From Kribbella amoyensis (GTDB taxonomy: Bacteria; Actinomycetota; Actinomycetes; Propionibacteriales; Kribbellaceae), in assembly GCF_007828865.1 (NCBI RefSeq), contig NZ_VIVK01000001.1:2108001-2172000 (forward strand): a stretch of DNA of 64,000 nucleotides, in the 5' to 3' direction. A model generated the notes under the pieces. That model had not been told where the DNA came from and ran no database searches. It saw only the letters and a program-made list of their open reading frames with translations. Positions 7,258 through 15,003 of this stretch are shown in pieces; within the stretch, counting starts at the first letter, position 1; each line of letters opens with the position of its first letter. Position numbers and translations under genes: made by a program.

Positions 7258-7665
7258 ATGAGCACCAACCTCGATGCTGTCAGCAACAACGTGGTGACCG
7301 GCCGGTTCCTCACCCAGGTCCTCCGGCTGGACGCGGTCGCGTCCGGCGGGCTCGGTGTCCTGCTGCTCGCCGCCGGCTGGGCCCTGGACGGGCCGCTCGG
7401 CCTGCCGCTGGGGCTGAGCCTCGGCGCCGGAGCCTTCCTGCTGCTGTGGGCCGCCGCCCTGCTGATGATCGGCCGCGGACCGGCCCTGAACCGGACGGCC
7501 GTGACCGAGGTGATCGTCGTCAACGTCGCCTGGGTGATCGCCAGCCTCGCGCTGCTCTTCCTGGTCGACCTGACCGGGCTGGGGATCGCCTTCGTGATCG
7601 CCCAGGCGGCCGCGGTCGGGCTGTTCGCCGAGCTTCAGCTGACCGGTTTGCGCAAGTCCCGCTGA
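7258..7665 (+). CDS. Small four-helix membrane protein
   Basis: 135 residues from ATG 7258 with AAGGAG upstream. Four hydrophobic stretches (about 28-45, 50-70, 82-100 and 105-125) predict an integral membrane protein of a kind often found beside MmyB-type regulators. No catalytic motif is visible. It is divergent from the regulator at 6351-7142 and probably its target. Its last 31 bp overlap the 3' end of the convergent caspase-like gene. Confidence 0.7.
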   Translation: MSTNLDAVSNNVVTGRFLTQVLRLDAVASGGLGVLLLAAGWALDGPLGLPLGLSLGAGAFLLLWAAALLMIGRGPALNRTAVTEVIVVNVAWVIASLALLFLVDLTGLGIAFVIAQAAAVGLFAELQLTGLRKSR

Positions 7666-9335
7666 TCCGCAGCGCGCCGATCGGGTTCGCCCGGCGGCGC
7701 GGTTCGGCGTCGGTGCACCATCAGGACGAGGGCCGCGAGCGCCAGCAAAGTCGCCAGGACCGCGACGAAGCTACCGGCGCCGGCCCCGTCGGACACCCAG
7801 ACGGAGATCGCCCCGACCGTGAAGAACGCGGACAGCAACAGACCCGCGATCCCGGCCACGAGTCCACCCGGTCCGGGGTGGCGCCCACGGACTCCGGCGG
7901 TCGCCAACAGGCCGGCGGTCCCCAGCAACACCACGAACCACAGCCAGAAGTCGGCACCGCTGTCACCGCTGCCGATCAGGCGGTAACCCTCACCGTCCAA
8001 CGGCAGGAACAACACCAGCAACTGCAGGGCAGCCGCCGCCATCCACAGCCGCAACTCCAGCAACTGGGCCTCGCCCGGCGCAGGGCGTACCGGTCGGGGC
8101 GGCGGCTCCATCGCCCGCGCTGTCGCCGTCACACGGATGTCGACGGACCCGGTCGGCCCGGCCGCCTGGATGTACGCCTCGGCCGCGTCCGCCGTGTCGA
8201 TGGTGAGGTGCAGGTGGTCGCCGACCTGGCGAACCTCGATCCACTCCGGGCTCGATTCCACCCGCGCCGCGACGGACAGGGCCGACCCACCCAGTACGAC
8301 CTCCGCCCGCACCGCTGAACCGGCGACGACCTCGACCACCCTCGGCTCCGCGGTTAACCGGATCCGGTGCAACGTATTGCGGGCCGCCTCGGACAGGGAC
8401 CGGCTGTCGTCACCGACCAGGTACTGCAACGCCTGGACCGCGGCCAAGGCCATGGCCGGATCGGCATCGTCGACGAGGTCGGACAGCACGTGGACCGCAC
8501 CGAGACGGCTGATCCGGTCACCGGACAACGCGGTCTGTACGGACGCCGGTAACGTGGCCGGCGTGATCCGGCGCAACGGAGACCGGGCCACGACGATGTC
8601 GCCGCGGGTCCCGAAGGACCACAGGTGCGGCGTCTGGCGCGGATTCACCTGGCGGACCCGGCGCTCGGCGTACGCGAAGAGCTCGTGGACGCTGATCGTG
8701 CCGGAGCCGTCCGTATCGGCCTCCCCGCTCGCGATGCCCTCGACCACGGCCGCCGTGAACACGGACGGCTCGGCCGATCCCTGCTCGGTCAGGTCGCCGC
8801 TCTCGAACGCGTACTCGACCGCGCTGGACGCCGTGATCACGACCCGCCCGGCACCCTCGGCCAAATGGTCCTGCCTGAACGAGTGGAGCACCGGTACGTC
8901 GGATCCGGCGCGGGCCAGCATGCCCCGTTCGAACGCGCCGCCATAGCAACAGTCGAGCAGCAACGCAATGCTGCGGGCCCGGCTCGCGCGCATCCGCCGG
9001 GCGACGAAGTCCGCGGGCAGGCCGGTCGACGCGAGCATCGCGGCGCGGGTGTCGGACGCGGCCAGGTACAGGTCGTTGCCGTCGTCCTTGAGACCGTGGC
9101 AGGAGAAGTGCACGAGCAGTTCGTCGTGGCGGTCCGCGGTGGAGAAGAAGGCGTCCAGTTGCTCGCGGAGTTCCTGGATTCCGGCGTTGCGGAGCACGGT
9201 CACCGTGAAGGCGCCGATCGCCGGGTCGCCGAGGACCTCGGTCAACGCGACGGCGTCCCGGCCCGGGCTGCGGAGCTGCCGCAGACCCGTGTCGAGGTAC
9301 TCGTCGGTGGCCACGACGAGCGCCTTACGGGCCAC
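7635..9335 (-). CDS. Membrane-anchored caspase-like (C14) protease
   Basis: 566 residues from GTG 9335. The N-terminal 250 residues are a caspase/metacaspase-type p20 domain: ALVVATDEY at the first strand, the catalytic His in HFSCHGLKD (His80) and the catalytic Cys in LLLDCCYGG (Cys130). An EF-hand-like loop, DTDGSGTISVHELF, near 207-220 is common after such domains. About 265-330 looks like short helical HEAT-like repeats and 330-410 a beta-rich domain. The last 150 residues contain four or five membrane helices and a basic tail. It is probably a membrane-tethered Arg/Lys-specific protease (the catalytic dyad is seen, the specificity is inferred). No recognisable phage-defence partner lies next to it. 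Confidence 0.85.
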   Translation of the reverse strand: MARKALVVATDEYLDTGLRQLRSPGRDAVALTEVLGDPAIGAFTVTVLRNAGIQELREQLDAFFSTADRHDELLVHFSCHGLKDDGNDLYLAASDTRAAMLASTGLPADFVARRMRASRARSIALLLDCCYGGAFERGMLARAGSDVPVLHSFRQDHLAEGAGRVVITASSAVEYAFESGDLTEQGSAEPSVFTAAVVEGIASGEADTDGSGTISVHELFAYAERRVRQVNPRQTPHLWSFGTRGDIVVARSPLRRITPATLPASVQTALSGDRISRLGAVHVLSDLVDDADPAMALAAVQALQYLVGDDSRSLSEAARNTLHRIRLTAEPRVVEVVAGSAVRAEVVLGGSALSVAARVESSPEWIEVRQVGDHLHLTIDTADAAEAYIQAAGPTGSVDIRVTATARAMEPPPRPVRPAPGEAQLLELRLWMAAAALQLLVLFLPLDGEGYRLIGSGDSGADFWLWFVVLLGTAGLLATAGVRGRHPGPGGLVAGIAGLLLSAFFTVGAISVWVSDGAGAGSFVAVLATLLALAALVLMVHRRRTAPPGEPDRRAADQRDLRKPVS

Positions 9336-9437
9336 CGGACTCGCCTCTCAGGTCCCGCGCGACGACGACTTCCCCCATCCGATCCCTCCCCAGGTCCCCT
9401 CGCCCGCATTGTGCACCTCACCCGCTGTCACCGCCAG

Positions 9438-9457
9438 CCCCCTGCCGCGTCAGGGGG
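9438..9457 (-). terminator. Hairpin after the phosphotransferase gene
   Basis: CCCCCTG at 9438-9444 and CAGGGGG at 9451-9457 form a 7-bp stem with a 6-base loop, just beyond the - strand stop at 9464. No long T-tract follows, as is usual in GC-rich actinobacteria. Confidence 0.6.
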
Positions 9458-9463
9458 TTGCCA

Positions 9464-10342
9464 CTACAGGAAGGTGCCGAGCAGCCGCGCACACCGGACC
9501 GGGTCCTCGGTCAGCCCGGCCGACAGCCCCCAGAGCCAGTAGTCCACGGTCCGGTAGACCACCCAGGCGCGGGCCCGGTCCCGGTCCAGCCCGGCCGTCT
9601 CGACCACGGTGCCGAAGTGCTCGAGGATCGCGCCGCCGGTCGGCATCGCGTCGACGTTCGTCCAGAGCACCCGGGCCAGGTCGTACTCGATCTCGCCCCG
9701 GTACAGCACCGGGTCCACCATCAACCACGGCTCGCGTCCGCCCCGCAGCACCTGGTCCGCGTGGAAGTCACCGTTGACGGCGAGATCCGTGACCGCGGTC
9801 GACAGCTCGTCCGCGATCCGCTCGGCCGCCCGCAGGTACGCCGGGTCGAAGGGCCGCCCGAGTCGCTCGTACTCGGGCCCCAACTGCACACCGCGGACCC
9901 GCGCGATGTCGGCGGTCGAGCGGGACTCCGGATCGGGCGCGACCGCCAACCGGCGTATCAGCTGCCCGAGTACGCCGAGGACCTCGTCCAAAGGTTGTTC
10001 GGTGAGTGGCTCGCCCAGTCGTTCGAGGAGGAGGGCGCCGTGGTCGGGTTGGGCGTCCACCAGTTCGACGACACCCCGGCCCGCCCACCAACGCAAGGCC
10101 CGCGCCTGGTCCTCGACCTCGGCACCGGGCGGCGACATCCGCAGCGCCAGCCGCACCCCGTCCCGCAGTACCGGGAGAACGATCGCGTTGGACCCGTGCA
10201 GGACGTCGCCGTCGGCCCGTAAACCCCAGAAGTCACACTGCGCCTCGACAGCAGCAGGCAACCCGGTCAGCCACTCGTGCCCCTCGGACCACCATCGCGG
10301 CATCGCAAGGAAGGAAGCGGGAAGCTCGATCACCCCGGGCAC
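9464..10342 (-). CDS. Aminoglycoside/streptomycin 6-kinase-like phosphotransferase
   Basis: 292 residues resembling the APH(6)/hydroxyurea-type kinases. Residues 30-100 form the N-lobe (NAIVLPVLRDGVRLALRM, then GALLLERLG). The catalytic loop is NGDFHADQVLRGG near 195-207, with Asp in the Brenner position but Asn where His is usual (HGD becomes NGD). The metal-binding MVDP follows. Such kinases phosphorylate small alcohols or sugars; resistance cannot be assumed. Its start overlaps the end of the upstream gene by 13 bp, so the two form an operon. Confidence 0.75.
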   Translation of the reverse strand: MPGVIELPASFLAMPRWWSEGHEWLTGLPAAVEAQCDFWGLRADGDVLHGSNAIVLPVLRDGVRLALRMSPPGAEVEDQARALRWWAGRGVVELVDAQPDHGALLLERLGEPLTEQPLDEVLGVLGQLIRRLAVAPDPESRSTADIARVRGVQLGPEYERLGRPFDPAYLRAAERIADELSTAVTDLAVNGDFHADQVLRGGREPWLMVDPVLYRGEIEYDLARVLWTNVDAMPTGGAILEHFGTVVETAGLDRDRARAWVVYRTVDYWLWGLSAGLTEDPVRCARLLGTFL

Positions 10343-10824
10343 CCTAGCCTCGCGGTAGCGATCTCCACCTCCGGATTACGGATCCGCTGGAAGTTCCGCC
10401 CACCCCGATCGAACGTCTCCTGAACCCCACCGGGAACCCGCACCGGGTCGACCGCGCGCCACGAACACCGCCGCACCTGCACCAGATCAACAGCGATCGC
10501 TTCGGGAGCATCGTCATAGAACCAAGGCCCCTCGATCCGCCCCAGGTGATAGTCGCCCCCTGGCTCCCGCGTCCAGACGAAAGCGCCGTCGGCGACCTCC
10601 GCGAAGCGTCGAAGCCTGCGTGCCGAGCGCACGTCGTACGCCGCGGCCAGGCCGGCGACGGCGTCGTCGAGGTCGATGGGCGGTGGACGGAGGATGCCAC
10701 CGAAGCCGCAGAGGCCAAGTACCAAGGCGCGGTCGACGGTCGAGTCCGGGGTGACGTCGTCGCGACGGGAGCGCAGAGGCGCCCGGTACACGGGGATACG
10801 CACGGGGCTGGAGTCGGTGGCCAC
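10330..10824 (-). CDS. Unknown protein with EVE/PUA-like features
   Basis: 164 residues, not firmly recognised. The region from about residue 60 (DGAFVWTREPGGDYHLGRIE, then GPWFYDD, RRCSWRAVD, FDRGGRNFQRI) follows the order seen in PUA/EVE-like small domains that bind modified bases or RNA: an aromatic strand, a GRI-G-Y strand and a final hydrophobic helix. This is a resemblance only. It overlaps the start of the phosphotransferase gene and is probably co-transcribed. The start at ATG 10824 is uncertain; downstream GTG codons are possible. Confidence 0.5.
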   Translation of the reverse strand: MATDSSPVRIPVYRAPLRSRRDDVTPDSTVDRALVLGLCGFGGILRPPPIDLDDAVAGLAAAYDVRSARRLRRFAEVADGAFVWTREPGGDYHLGRIEGPWFYDDAPEAIAVDLVQVRRCSWRAVDPVRVPGGVQETFDRGGRNFQRIRNPEVEIATARLGCPG

Positions 10825-11111
10825 CGGATCACCGCCAGGGGCGGGCGCACCGTGGGATACGCCCGCCGCCGTCGGTCGTTCTCCCGCCCCTCAGTGGGAG
10901 AACTCGCGGCTCGGTGAGCTCCACCCATGCCCGAATGGGGCCGACTGAACCGCGGGACATCTCTACTCGTACCCGGCCGAAGGGCGATCACACCCGCCAC
11001 CAGGAGAAAAGTTCACGTTCCTCATACGTTCGGCCGTGGGTGCGACCTGGACGGTGACACCGGGCCCACCTACGCTGAACCGCGGTTCCGCTGGCAGGGG
11101 AGGCCACGGAC
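10825..11111. other. Intergenic region between divergent operons
   Basis: 287 bp without a convincing gene. It holds an inverted repeat, GTTCTCCC at 10878-10885 with GGGAGAAC at 10896-10903, which may be an operator or hairpin, and the promoters of both flanking operons, which I cannot place. Short frames here lack ribosome-binding sites. Confidence 0.6.
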
Positions 11112-11267
11112 GTGACCCGGGGGAAGGGGTGGACGATGCCGGACGGCTTCGACGCGATCCACGACGACGAGCTGACCGAGGACGAACTGGACGAGCTGGA
11201 GGCGCTCGGGGCCGCCGAGGACGCGGACCGGATCCTGGCCACGCCGCCGGAGGAGATCGATGCCTGA
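11112..11267 (+). CDS. Acidic microprotein upstream of the peptidase gene
   Basis: A 51-residue frame from GTG 11112 (GGGGAGG 8 bp upstream), or 43 residues from ATG 11136 (GAAGGGG upstream). It is extremely acidic in its core: HDDELTEDELDELEALGAAE. Its stop (11265-11267) overlaps the ATG of the next gene at 11260, so it is translationally coupled to the peptidoglycan-binding protein. No family recognised. The good ribosome-binding sites and the overlap argue that it is real. A role as an inhibitor or chaperone of the basic downstream protein would be a guess. Confidence 0.6.
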   Translation: MTRGKGWTMPDGFDAIHDDELTEDELDELEALGAAEDADRILATPPEEIDA

Positions 11268-12033
11268 GGCAAGGATCACCTGGCGGGGAAAGCAGCTGAA
11301 CCTGCGGACGGTGGCGATGTTGCAGGCCGCGGAGAAGCTGGCCACGTTCCAGTTCACCATCCTGCAGGGCTCGTACAACAAGGGCGGCGTGACCGCCTCG
11401 GCCGGGACTCACGACGGGGGTGGCGCGGTCGATCTGGCCGCCGCCGACCTCGACGCGGGCCAGCGCCGGACGGTGGTCCTGGTACTCCGGCAGGTCGGAT
11501 TCGCCGCCTGGTTGCGGACGCCGGCACAGGGCAACTGGCCGTACCACGTGCACGCGATCGCGGCCGGCGACAAGGACCTGTCCCGCGGCGCCGCGCACCA
11601 GATCGCGGAGTACCGGCGGCTGAAGAACGGGCTGGCCAACCGCGGCCGCGACGACGGACCGCCCGGGTACTACGGGATGACCTGGGAGATCTTCCGCAAG
11701 CACCACCCGGGCGCACCGGGGCCGGTGGTCGACCTGCCGCCACCGCCGAACCGGACGATCTCGCTCGGCGCGATGGAGTACGCCCGCAAGAACGACGCGA
11801 TGAACGGGGTGTGGGGTGCCGACCGGGCCCAGGTGCTCGCCTGGGCGGCGCATCCGAAGGTCGCGGCGATCGGCCGGCACGAGGTCCGGCCGCCGTCCGG
11901 GGTCCCGTGGCACCTGCACTTCCAGCAGATGACCCGGAAGATCCAGCAGCGGTTCGGGCTCCCGGCGACCGGCGTCTTCAACGCCGCCACCGCCGCGGTG
12001 ATGAAGCGCTACGGCTACACCATCATTGCCTGA
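11260..12033 (+). CDS. Peptidoglycan-binding protein with LAS-type peptidase-like domain
   Basis: 257 residues without a signal peptide. About residues 10-110 recall the LAS metallopeptidase fold of M15-type endolysins, with TASAGTHDGGGAVDLAAA (His and Asp metal ligands) and a later PYHVHAI (His-x-His). The C-terminal 50 residues form a peptidoglycan-binding helical domain (IQQRFGLPATGVFNAATAAVMKRYG). In between are a Pro-rich linker and a second unknown block. The lack of a secretion signal recalls phage endolysins, but no other phage gene is near. It is coupled to the acidic microprotein upstream and followed by a strong terminator. Confidence 0.7.
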   Translation: MPEARITWRGKQLNLRTVAMLQAAEKLATFQFTILQGSYNKGGVTASAGTHDGGGAVDLAAADLDAGQRRTVVLVLRQVGFAAWLRTPAQGNWPYHVHAIAAGDKDLSRGAAHQIAEYRRLKNGLANRGRDDGPPGYYGMTWEIFRKHHPGAPGPVVDLPPPPNRTISLGAMEYARKNDAMNGVWGADRAQVLAWAAHPKVAAIGRHEVRPPSGVPWHLHFQQMTRKIQQRFGLPATGVFNAATAAVMKRYGYTIIA

Positions 12034-12073
12034 CGCAACCGTCCGGCCCGGCCGGGGCGCCGGAGCAACGACA

Positions 12074-12103
12074 AGGCCCCACCGGTAGCAGCCGGTGGGG
12101 CCT
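12074..12103 (+). terminator. Terminator after the peptidase-like gene
   Basis: AGGCCCCACCGG at 12074-12085 and its perfect complement at 12092-12103, loop of 6. It lies 41 bp after the stop and also faces the convergent genes ending at 12210. Confidence 0.85.
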
Positions 12104-12209
12104 CGACGGGTCCACTACCACCCGGGCATCCCCGGTGCAGCTGTGGAAGTTGGAGAGCGGAACCGGCGCCGATGCAGGGGTCAAGACGCCGGCTCCGCTT
12201 GTCTGTGGG

Positions 12210-12521
12210 TTACAACGCGCCGGCCGTCCAGCCGCCGGCCTGGTGGAACTCGATCTGCTGGTGCGCCGCCGGCGAACCGACCGCGCCGAGGTGCTGCATG
12301 GTCGGGACGACGACCGCCCGGACGTCGGTCCGGCGGACCTCGTCGAGCAGCGCGTGGAACGCGGCCGACTCGGCGGCGTCCCGCTCGGTGTACACGGTGC
12401 CGAGCGTGTAGCCCTCCGCGCTGGCGAAGGCGACGAGCGAGTCCGTCGCGTCGGCCAGTTCCTCGGCGCAGCTGAGCGCGTCGGCGCGCAGGTAGCCGAG
12501 GAGGGTGGGGCGGGTGGTCAT
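12210..12521 (-). CDS. Resolvase-fold-like small protein without catalytic serine
   Basis: 103 residues from ATG 12521. The sequence follows the N-terminal fold of serine resolvases: LLGYLRADALS at the first strand, GYTLGTVYTERD, then ALLDEVRRTDVRAVVVPTM. The catalytic Ser of the YxRVS motif is replaced (YLRAD), and the usual LDRLxR Arg motif reads MQHLG. No DNA-binding C-terminus is present. It is therefore probably not a recombinase but a small regulatory relative (inference). Its ATG overlaps the stop of the upstream 64-residue gene by 4 bp, so they form a two-gene operon. Confidence 0.65.
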   Translation of the reverse strand: MTTRPTLLGYLRADALSCAEELADATDSLVAFASAEGYTLGTVYTERDAAESAAFHALLDEVRRTDVRAVVVPTMQHLGAVGSPAAHQQIEFHQAGGWTAGAL

Positions 12522-12712
12522 CGCGCCGTCTCCAGCGTGGTTGCCGCCGGCACCGGCTCGTTGGTGACCCGGAGCGAGGCGAACCGCCGGCGCATGGCCT
12601 CTTCGTACTGCGCGGCCTGGTCGGCCGCGGCGGTGTGGTCCGCGATCGGGTGAGCGCCGAACCAGACCCGCACCCGGCGGTGCTCCGTGGCGATCTCCAG
12701 CGACTCGCTCAT
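12518..12712 (-). CDS. Small protein of unknown function, paired with the resolvase-like protein
   Basis: 64 residues from ATG 12712, with GAAGAAGG 8 bp upstream. The core, HRRVRVWFGAHPIADH, then AAQYEEAMRRRFASLRV, predicts a short beta hairpin followed by a helix. It is coupled by an ATGA overlap to the resolvase-like gene. I do not recognise a named family, though similar short pairs occur in actinobacteria. Confidence 0.65.
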   Translation of the reverse strand: MSESLEIATEHRRVRVWFGAHPIADHTAAADQAAQYEEAMRRRFASLRVTNEPVPAATTLETAR

Positions 12713-13045
12713 CCTGTGCCTTCTTCTGCTGATCGGTCACCCGGTGTGCTGCCGGGCGACGCAACGGTTGCGGCGTTGGATAAAGAACACAACAAAGCCT
12801 GGCGTACCGGGAACAGTTCGGCAGGGACCTTTACAGAGCCTTGACGCTGCTCGCCGCCGGCCGGTGAAACCGCAGGTCAGGGCGTCGGGGAGGGGTTCGA
12901 GAAGGTCACGTGAATACCGCTGTCAAGAATGTTTGCAGGGATTTAGGGATACGATTCGGGCAGTGCGGGCAATTTCGGTGAGCGCTGAATAGTCGGATGC
13001 CCTGGTAACTCACGGCAACAGTTCCGGTACGCAGCGCCGACCGAA
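12713..13045. other. Intergenic region with an AT-richer promoter zone
   Basis: About 330 bp with no supportable gene. Bases 12775-12845 and 12905-12985 are clearly richer in A/T than the rest of the window and probably contain the - strand promoter of the small operon. I see no known RNA motif. Confidence 0.6.
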
Positions 13046-13090
13046 CCGCCGGCGGTGGGCGCGGACACGCCGTCCACCCGCCGCCGGCGG
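13046..13090 (-). terminator. Probable terminator of the MFS gene
   Basis: CCGCCGGCGG at 13046-13055 and the same self-complementary sequence at 13081-13090, with TGG/CCA extensions inside, form a long GC stem just beyond the - strand stop at 13102. Confidence 0.5.
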
Positions 13091-13101
13091 AAGGTTTTCC
13101 T

Positions 13102-14484
13102 TCAGGAGACGAGCGTTCTCCTCGCGAGGCCGGGTCCGGTCGCCGCGAGCCCGAGAACCGCCGCGACCAGTGGGACCACCAACGCGGTCCGGAAACTCTC
13201 GAGGGTCAGCACCTCGGACGAGGCCAGGACGGCGGCGACCACGGCCAGCCCGAGCGCGGACCCGAACTGGAACGAGGTGGTGAGCACGCCGCTCGCCAGG
13301 CCCTGTTCCTCCTCGGCCACTCCGTCGGTCGCCGCGATCGTCAACGGCCCGTAGGCGAGCGCGAACGAGAGTCCGAGCAGGATCAGCGTCGGCAGCATCG
13401 CGAGGTAGGTCCAGTCCACCCCGACCGGCAGGAACAACGCGTACGCCGCGGCCGCGAACACGAATCCGCCGAACGCCACCCGGCTGTTGCCCCATCGGTC
13501 GACCAGCCGCGGCGTGAGCGTCGGTGCGAGGACCGCGTCGATACCGATCACCATCAACGCGAGTCCGGTCTCCAGTTCGGACCAGTGCCGCAACTCCTGC
13601 AGATAGAGCACGGCCACGAACTGGAACCCGACGAACGACCCGACCAGCAGGACCGCCCCGAGGTTGGCCCGGACCAACGGGAGATTGCGCAGCAGCCCCA
13701 ACCGGATCAGGGGCGCCGCCACTCGCCGTTCGATCGCGACGAACACCGCAAGTAACAACGCTCCCGCGATCGCCGTGGCCACGGTCTGCCCGACCGGTAC
13801 GTCGGGGGCCCGGACCACGGTCGCGACCAGCAGCAGCATTCCGCTTGTCAACGTCAGCGCTCCGGCGAGGTCGAAGCCGCCGGACACCCTGGCGACGGCG
13901 GCCTCCTGGGGGATCAGTCTCAGCGCGCTGACGAGAAGCGCCGTGGCCAGGACGACCGGGGCGAAGAACACCCAGCGCCAGTCGATCGCGGTGAGCAGGC
14001 CGCCGGTGACCATGCCGAGCGAGAACCCGGCCGCCGCGGTCCCGGCGTACACGAGCAGGGCCCTGGTCCGTTGCGGGCCCTCCGGGTAGGTGGTGGTGAT
14101 GATGGACAGGCCGGCCGGGGTCATGAAGGCGGCCGCGACCCCGGTGACGAAGCGGGCCAGGATCAGTACCCAGCCCTCGGTCGCGAAGCCGCCCAGGCCG
14201 GAGAAGACCAGGAAGACGGCCAGCCAGCCGACGAACATCCGGCGCCGGCCGAGCAGATCCGCGGCCCGGCCGCCAAGCAGGACGAAGCCGCCGTAGCTGA
14301 GCACGTACGCGCTGACGACCCACTGCAGTTCGGCGGTGGACAGGCCGAGCTCGGCCCGGATCGAGGGCAGCGCGACGCCCATCATCGAGACGTCGATGCC
14401 TTCCAGGAAGATCGCGCCGCAGAGGACGAGCAGAACGGCCCAGGAGCGCCCGGTCAGGCGCTCCGGGGTGACGGTCGAGGACAT
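13102..14484 (-). CDS. MFS transporter, DHA2 (EmrB/QacA) type
   Basis: 460 residues from ATG 14484, with GGGGAA upstream; an in-frame extension to 14532 crosses the likely operator. The N-terminal helices carry the family signatures FLEGIDVSMMGVALPSIRAELG and LSYGGFVLLGGRAADLLGRRR (motif A), with about 14 membrane helices in all. It is a drug/proton antiporter of the inner membrane by family. It is divergent from an HxlR regulator at 14554 with a 12-bp direct repeat in the shared region, so it is probably a regulator-controlled efflux pump. The substrate is unknown. Confidence 0.85.
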   Translation of the reverse strand: MSSTVTPERLTGRSWAVLLVLCGAIFLEGIDVSMMGVALPSIRAELGLSTAELQWVVSAYVLSYGGFVLLGGRAADLLGRRRMFVGWLAVFLVFSGLGGFATEGWVLILARFVTGVAAAFMTPAGLSIITTTYPEGPQRTRALLVYAGTAAAGFSLGMVTGGLLTAIDWRWVFFAPVVLATALLVSALRLIPQEAAVARVSGGFDLAGALTLTSGMLLLVATVVRAPDVPVGQTVATAIAGALLLAVFVAIERRVAAPLIRLGLLRNLPLVRANLGAVLLVGSFVGFQFVAVLYLQELRHWSELETGLALMVIGIDAVLAPTLTPRLVDRWGNSRVAFGGFVFAAAAYALFLPVGVDWTYLAMLPTLILLGLSFALAYGPLTIAATDGVAEEEQGLASGVLTTSFQFGSALGLAVVAAVLASSEVLTLESFRTALVVPLVAAVLGLAATGPGLARRTLVS

Positions 14485-14493
14485 TGGTGGTTC

Positions 14494-14539
14494 CCCATCG
14501 TGAGGTCGGTTATCTCTTGTAACTGAACCCATCGTGAGG
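14494..14539. promoter_or_regulatory. Candidate HxlR operator (direct repeat)
   Basis: CCCATCGTGAGG occurs twice, at 14494-14505 and 14528-14539, 34 bp apart start to start, in the region between the divergent MFS and HxlR genes. The copies flank the probable promoter. HxlR-family proteins are dimers that often bind paired sites. Not tested. Confidence 0.5.
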
Positions 14540-14553
14540 AACCATCAGGTTTT

Positions 14554-15003
14554 GTGGAAGAAGGCACTTCAAAGGAACCGAGTCACTCCTGCTGCACCGT
14601 GGACGCGTTCCAGTGGGACACCCGCGAGGACTGCGACGTCCGGCAGATCCTGGACCGGATCGGCGACAAGTGGTCGCTGCTGGTGATCGCGCTGCTCGAC
14701 GACCAATCGATGCGCTTCACCGAGCTGAAGAAGACGATCGACGGCGTCAGCCAGCGGATGCTCACCGTGACGCTGCGCCAGCTCGAGCGCGACGGCCTGG
14801 TCAGCCGGACCGTCCACCCGGTGGTGCCGCCCCGGGTCGACTACGAGCTCACTCCGCTCGGCGTCACCCTGCACGCCACGATCCAGTCCCTCGTCACCTG
14901 GACCGAGACCCACCAGTCGCAGATCGCCGCCGCCCGCGCCGCGTACGACGCCCGCGAATCCGCTGTCACGGCTTCGGGGAAGGCGTCGTCCTCGGCAGGC
15001 TGA
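14554..15003 (+). CDS. HxlR-family winged-helix regulator
   Basis: 149 residues. The family hallmark Cys is near the start of the domain (REDCDVRQILDRIGDKWSLLVI), followed by MRFTELKKTIDGVSQRMLTVTLRQLERDGLVSR and a wing (VDYELTPLG). HxlR proteins commonly sense thiol-reactive electrophiles through this Cys and repress a neighbouring pump or reductase. The start at GTG 14554 has only a weak site (GAGGAA further upstream); an internal start is not obvious. Its 3' end overlaps the convergent MFS gene by 38 bp. Confidence 0.85.
   Translation: MEEGTSKEPSHSCCTVDAFQWDTREDCDVRQILDRIGDKWSLLVIALLDDQSMRFTELKKTIDGVSQRMLTVTLRQLERDGLVSRTVHPVVPPRVDYELTPLGVTLHATIQSLVTWTETHQSQIAAARAAYDARESAVTASGKASSSAG

Noticed and set aside
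12210..12521. Active serine resolvase
   Set aside because: The catalytic Ser and the conserved Arg motif are absent, and there is no DNA-binding domain.
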